Below are positions 6,334 through 8,221 of a DNA stretch of 8,221 bases, piece after piece (position 1 is the stretch's first letter; every line of letters starts with the position of its first letter). The translations under genes were made by a program, and so were the position numbers. The notes below the pieces were generated by a model. The model was not told the DNA's origin and ran no database searches. It saw only the letters and a list, made by a program, of their open reading frames with translations. Source of the stretch: Acidobacteriota bacterium (GTDB taxonomy: Bacteria; Acidobacteriota; Terriglobia; Terriglobales; Acidobacteriaceae); contig JAJZFR010000318.1 of assembly GCA_021805265.1 (NCBI GenBank), positions 1 through 8,221 of the forward strand, read 5' to 3'.

Positions 6334-6473
6334 GACTGCCACAGCGGAGTGGTGGTGCGCAGGACCAGCAGGGAGGAAGAAGCCAGACATCTCGGCGGAG
6401 CAAACCGAGCCGGGCAAGAAGGGTCACCAGGAATCCTGATGGGGTTAAACCGGGATGGTGAGTGCGAGGAGAC

Positions 6474-6502
6474 TTGCATTGCATGTTTCGGGGCTTTAAG
6501 AT
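6474..6502 (+). promoter_or_regulatory. Candidate promoter for the AroD-AroE gene
   Basis: TTGCAT (6474-6479) and TAAGAT (6497-6502) are separated by 17 nt, each a partial match to sigma-70 boxes. Initiation would fall about 5 nt before the ATG at 6514. An alternative is the extended -10 sequence TGC-TATGAT at 6510-6518, which overlaps that ATG and would require a later start. Both are tentative. Confidence 0.25.
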
Positions 6503-6513
6503 GCGCAATTGCT

Positions 6514-8088
6514 ATGATGTTGCAACCGGCGTCACCCTCGACTGCTTCCCTGCTCCGCTCGCGCGTGGGGCGGGTTTGTGTTGCGTTGCAGGGGAAGACG
6601 CTTCCGGAGCTGCTGGAGCGGGCCGAGGCAGCACTCCCGGAAAGCCGGTTTCTGGAGTTTCGGCTGGATTCGCTGGAGAAGCCGGCGGCAGCGGTGCAGC
6701 CGGTAGCCCGGTTTCTGGAGAAGGCTCGGGCGCGGCTGGGCGAGGTGGCGGCCATTGCCACCTGTCGGCGGAGGGCGTTTGGAGGAGGGTTTCGCGGGAC
6801 TCTGGCCGAGGAGCTTTCGATTCTTACGCAGGCGGCGAGAGCTGGATTTTCGATGGTGGATGTGGAGATCGAGTCTGCCGAGGAGGCTTCCAAGACAGAG
6901 TGGGAGAAGCTGCGCGAGGCCGGAGCTTCGGTACTGATCAGCTTCCATGATTTTTCCCGGACGGGGGATCTGGACGGGGTTTTGGCGCGGATGCGGCGGT
7001 ATTCGCCGGATTTTGCGAAAGTGGTGACGACGGCCGAGTCGCTGAGCGACAGCCTGACGGTGCTGCGGTGGCTGGAGTCGCGTTCCGACGAGGCGCGGCT
7101 GGTGGGTCTGGCGATGGGCGAGCAGGGGCTGGTGAGCCGGATTCTGGGCTTGAGGGCGGGGTCGGTGTTTACTTTTGCTGCGGCACCGGACGGGGAAGCG
7201 ACCGCGCCGGGGCAGGTGACCGCGCACGCTCAGCGGGAGATGTATCGCGTGGAGGAGCTGGACCAGGCGACGCGGATTTACGGGGTGGCGGGAAATCCTG
7301 TGGCGCACTCGCTTTCGCCGCTGATGCAGAATGCGGCGTTTCGCCGGGAGCGGTTCAATGCGGTGTATCTGCCGCTGAAGGTCGAGCGGATGGACGACCT
7401 GCTGCGGGTGATTACCGAGTTGCCGCTGAGCGGACTGAGCGTGACGATGCCGTTCAAGCAGGAGATACTGCCGTATCTGGCGAACCTGGACCCGCTGAGC
7501 GCGCGGCTGGGAGCGTGCAACACGGTTCGCCTGGGGGCGGATAAGCGGCTCTACGGCTTCAATACGGACGTAGCCGGGGTGGTGAGGCCGCTGGAACGAC
7601 GGATGGCGCTGAAGGGCGCGAAGGTGCTGGTGCTGGGGGCTGGCGGGGCGGCGCGGGCGGCGGTCTATGGGCTGGCGGACAAGGGCGCGCAGGTCTTTGT
7701 CTGGAGCCGGAATGAGGCGCTCGGGGCAGAGCTGGCCTCGGCGGCGGGGGCGCAGTCGATGGCGCGGGCGGAGATTGGAGATATTCGGTTCGACGCGCTG
7801 GTGAACGCGACGCCGTGCGGGATGGTGGGAAACCCTGAGCCGCTGCCGCTGCAGGCGGAGGAGTGGGACGCGGGAATCGTGTTTGACCTGGTGTATAACC
7901 CGCTGGAGACGCCGCTGCTGAAGATGGCGCGCAGGCGCGGGGCAGTTGCGATCCAGGGGGTGGAGATGTTTGTGCAGCAGGGCGCGCGACAGTTCGAGCT
8001 TTGGACGGGGAAGCCGGCACCCGAGGCGGACATGCTGCGGACGGTGTTGTTTGCGCTGCACAAGTCGCAGACAGCCGATTCAAAGTAA
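6514..8088 (+). CDS. aroDE: Bifunctional type I 3-dehydroquinate dehydratase / shikimate dehydrogenase
   Basis: The 524-residue fusion catalyses 3-dehydroquinate to 3-dehydroshikimate, then NADPH reduction to shikimate. Residues about 18-245 are a type I dehydroquinase: Glu48-x-Arg50-x-Asp52 in FLEFRLD, ATCRRRAFGGGF, catalytic His145 in ISFHDF, Schiff-base Lys169 in FAKVV, the MG-x4-SR block, and a final TAPGQ. Residues about 255-524 are AroE: GNPVAHSLSP (260-269), catalytic Lys315 in VTMPFKQ, Asn336 in ACNTV, Asp352 in FNTD, the Rossmann loop GAGGAAR (375-381), SRN (399-401) near the NADP phosphate site, ATPCGM, and the C-terminal GVEMFVQQGARQF. The usual shikimate-loop HN reads QN (272-273). 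Such fusions are known in plants, Chlamydia and some other bacteria. The start is uncertain. ATG 6514 fits the domain boundary but lacks a Shine-Dalgarno sequence; ATG 6439 has AGGA 6 nt upstream but adds 25 odd residues. Confidence 0.92.
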   Translation: MMLQPASPSTASLLRSRVGRVCVALQGKTLPELLERAEAALPESRFLEFRLDSLEKPAAAVQPVARFLEKARARLGEVAAIATCRRRAFGGGFRGTLAEELSILTQAARAGFSMVDVEIESAEEASKTEWEKLREAGASVLISFHDFSRTGDLDGVLARMRRYSPDFAKVVTTAESLSDSLTVLRWLESRSDEARLVGLAMGEQGLVSRILGLRAGSVFTFAAAPDGEATAPGQVTAHAQREMYRVEELDQATRIYGVAGNPVAHSLSPLMQNAAFRRERFNAVYLPLKVERMDDLLRVITELPLSGLSVTMPFKQEILPYLANLDPLSARLGACNTVRLGADKRLYGFNTDVAGVVRPLERRMALKGAKVLVLGAGGAARAAVYGLADKGAQVFVWSRNEALGAELASAAGAQSMARAEIGDIRFDALVNATPCGMVGNPEPLPLQAEEWDAGIVFDLVYNPLETPLLKMARRRGAVAIQGVEMFVQQGARQFELWTGKPAPEADMLRTVLFALHKSQTADSK

Positions 8089-8172
8089 AGGTTCCCCGCA
8101 GGAAACCGATGGTCAAGGACGACTTTGGTGGCTTTTGGCCGGATTGATTCTGTATGGCCAGCGCATCCTCGC

Positions 8173-8178
8173 TATAGT
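8173..8178 (+). promoter_or_regulatory. Candidate -10 box for the gene starting at 8197
   Basis: TATAGT matches 5 of 6 positions of TATAAT and ends 18 nt before the ATG. A -35 element is not evident: TTGATT at 8144-8149 is 23 nt away, too far. Confidence 0.45.
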
Positions 8179-8185
8179 AGTAGGG

Positions 8186-8190
8186 AAAGG
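8186..8190 (+). promoter_or_regulatory. Ribosome-binding site of the partial right-edge gene
   Basis: AAAGG, within the purine run GGGAAAGG, lies 6 nt before the ATG at 8197 and supports that ATG as a real start. Confidence 0.5.
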
Positions 8191-8196
8191 TTTTTC

Positions 8197-8221
8197 ATGA
8201 ACGATCCACGGGACCACGGAT
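8197..8221 (+). CDS. Partial gene, 5' end only
   Basis: Only the first eight codons are inside the window (MNDPRDHG). The start is supported by a purine-rich ribosome-binding site 6 nt upstream and a TATAGT box, which make it an independent gene rather than a chance ATG. The product cannot be identified from so few residues. The polar start gives no sign of a signal peptide so far. Confidence 0.5.

Larger units (their letters stand above)
6302..6513. other. Divergent intergenic region between M3 peptidase and AroD-AroE
   Basis: This 212-nt stretch carries expression signals for both flanking genes. The aroDE frame stays open through it back to 6349, but the encoded residues are charged, cysteine-containing and unlike any AroD N-terminus, so I treat most of it as noncoding. 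An 11-nt palindrome CAGGAATCCTG occurs near 6428-6438 and could be chance or an operator. Confidence 0.5.
8089..8196 (+). other. Short intergenic region after AroD-AroE
   Basis: The 108-nt gap holds no clear intrinsic terminator; the partial inverted repeat GGTTCC...GAAACC just after the stop has a mismatch and no T-run. Its right half carries the promoter and ribosome-binding site of the next gene. Confidence 0.5.

Noticed and set aside
5348..6334. 328-codon plus-strand open frame opposite the M3 peptidase gene
   Set aside because: It is antisense to a gene with intact catalytic motifs, rich in Gly/Ala/Val/Glu as expected from the complement of GC-rich codons, and has no recognisable motif.
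6644..6722. 13-nt direct repeat CCGGTTTCTGGAG within aroDE
   Set aside because: It encodes R-F-L-E twice in normal family positions, and the similarity does not extend beyond the codons; probably coincidence in GC-rich sequence.
6532..8061. 509-codon minus-strand open frame opposite AroD-AroE
   Set aside because: The composition is extreme in Arg, His, Gln and Pro, with no domain pattern; it mirrors the strongly biased codons of the real gene.
1..8221. Defence island, mobile element, CRISPR array, biosynthetic cluster or RNA gene
   Set aside because: No recombinase, terminal repeat, direct-repeat array, tRNA or rRNA signature was seen; the recognised genes are metabolic or housekeeping with similar base composition.

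Overview
The window is GC-rich, densely packed bacterial chromosome. The gene set is housekeeping or accessory-metabolic: a PgeF/YfiH-type protein, an SDR oxidoreductase, an M3 oligopeptidase and a fused AroD-AroE enzyme. I see no transposase, integrase, phage gene, CRISPR array, rRNA or tRNA. The fused type I dehydroquinase-shikimate dehydrogenase and the overall gene style suggest Acidobacteriota (Terriglobales/Acidobacteriaceae-like). That assignment is an inference from family knowledge, not a search result.

Layout from left to right. Bases 1-265 hold no convincing gene. At 266-1411 (+) lies an alpha/beta-hydrolase-fold protein whose nucleophile and histidine positions are both substituted, with a low-complexity [DE]-x-V repeat inserted in the middle. 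It converges on pgeF (1450-2310, -). The 38-nt gap between them, plus a few bases of pgeF, is three copies of a 14-nt tandem repeat. Upstream of pgeF is a 390-nt gene-free stretch with a perfect 10-bp hairpin and candidate promoters. Next come a small membrane-anchored protein of unknown function (2701-3366, +), a classical SDR (3395-4204, -) and an M3 metallopeptidase (4280-6301, -). The last two point the same way, 75 nt apart, and could be co-transcribed with the peptidase first. A 212-nt divergent intergenic region leads to the AroD-AroE fusion (6514-8088, +). After it comes a promoter-like -10 box and the first codons of a further gene that leaves the window at 8197.

How the genes work together: I see no evidence of one shared pathway. 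AroD-AroE performs two consecutive steps of the shikimate pathway. The M3 peptidase probably degrades cytosolic oligopeptides. PgeF is associated with peptidoglycan precursor quality control. The SDR substrate is unknown.

I did not find a new multi-gene system. The points most worth a second look are the apparent pseudo-hydrolase with its micro-repeat expansion, the 15-bp perfect inverted repeat inside the pgeF coding sequence, the 14-nt repeat that puts TGA stops in all three frames after pgeF, and the lack of Shine-Dalgarno sequences at several starts.
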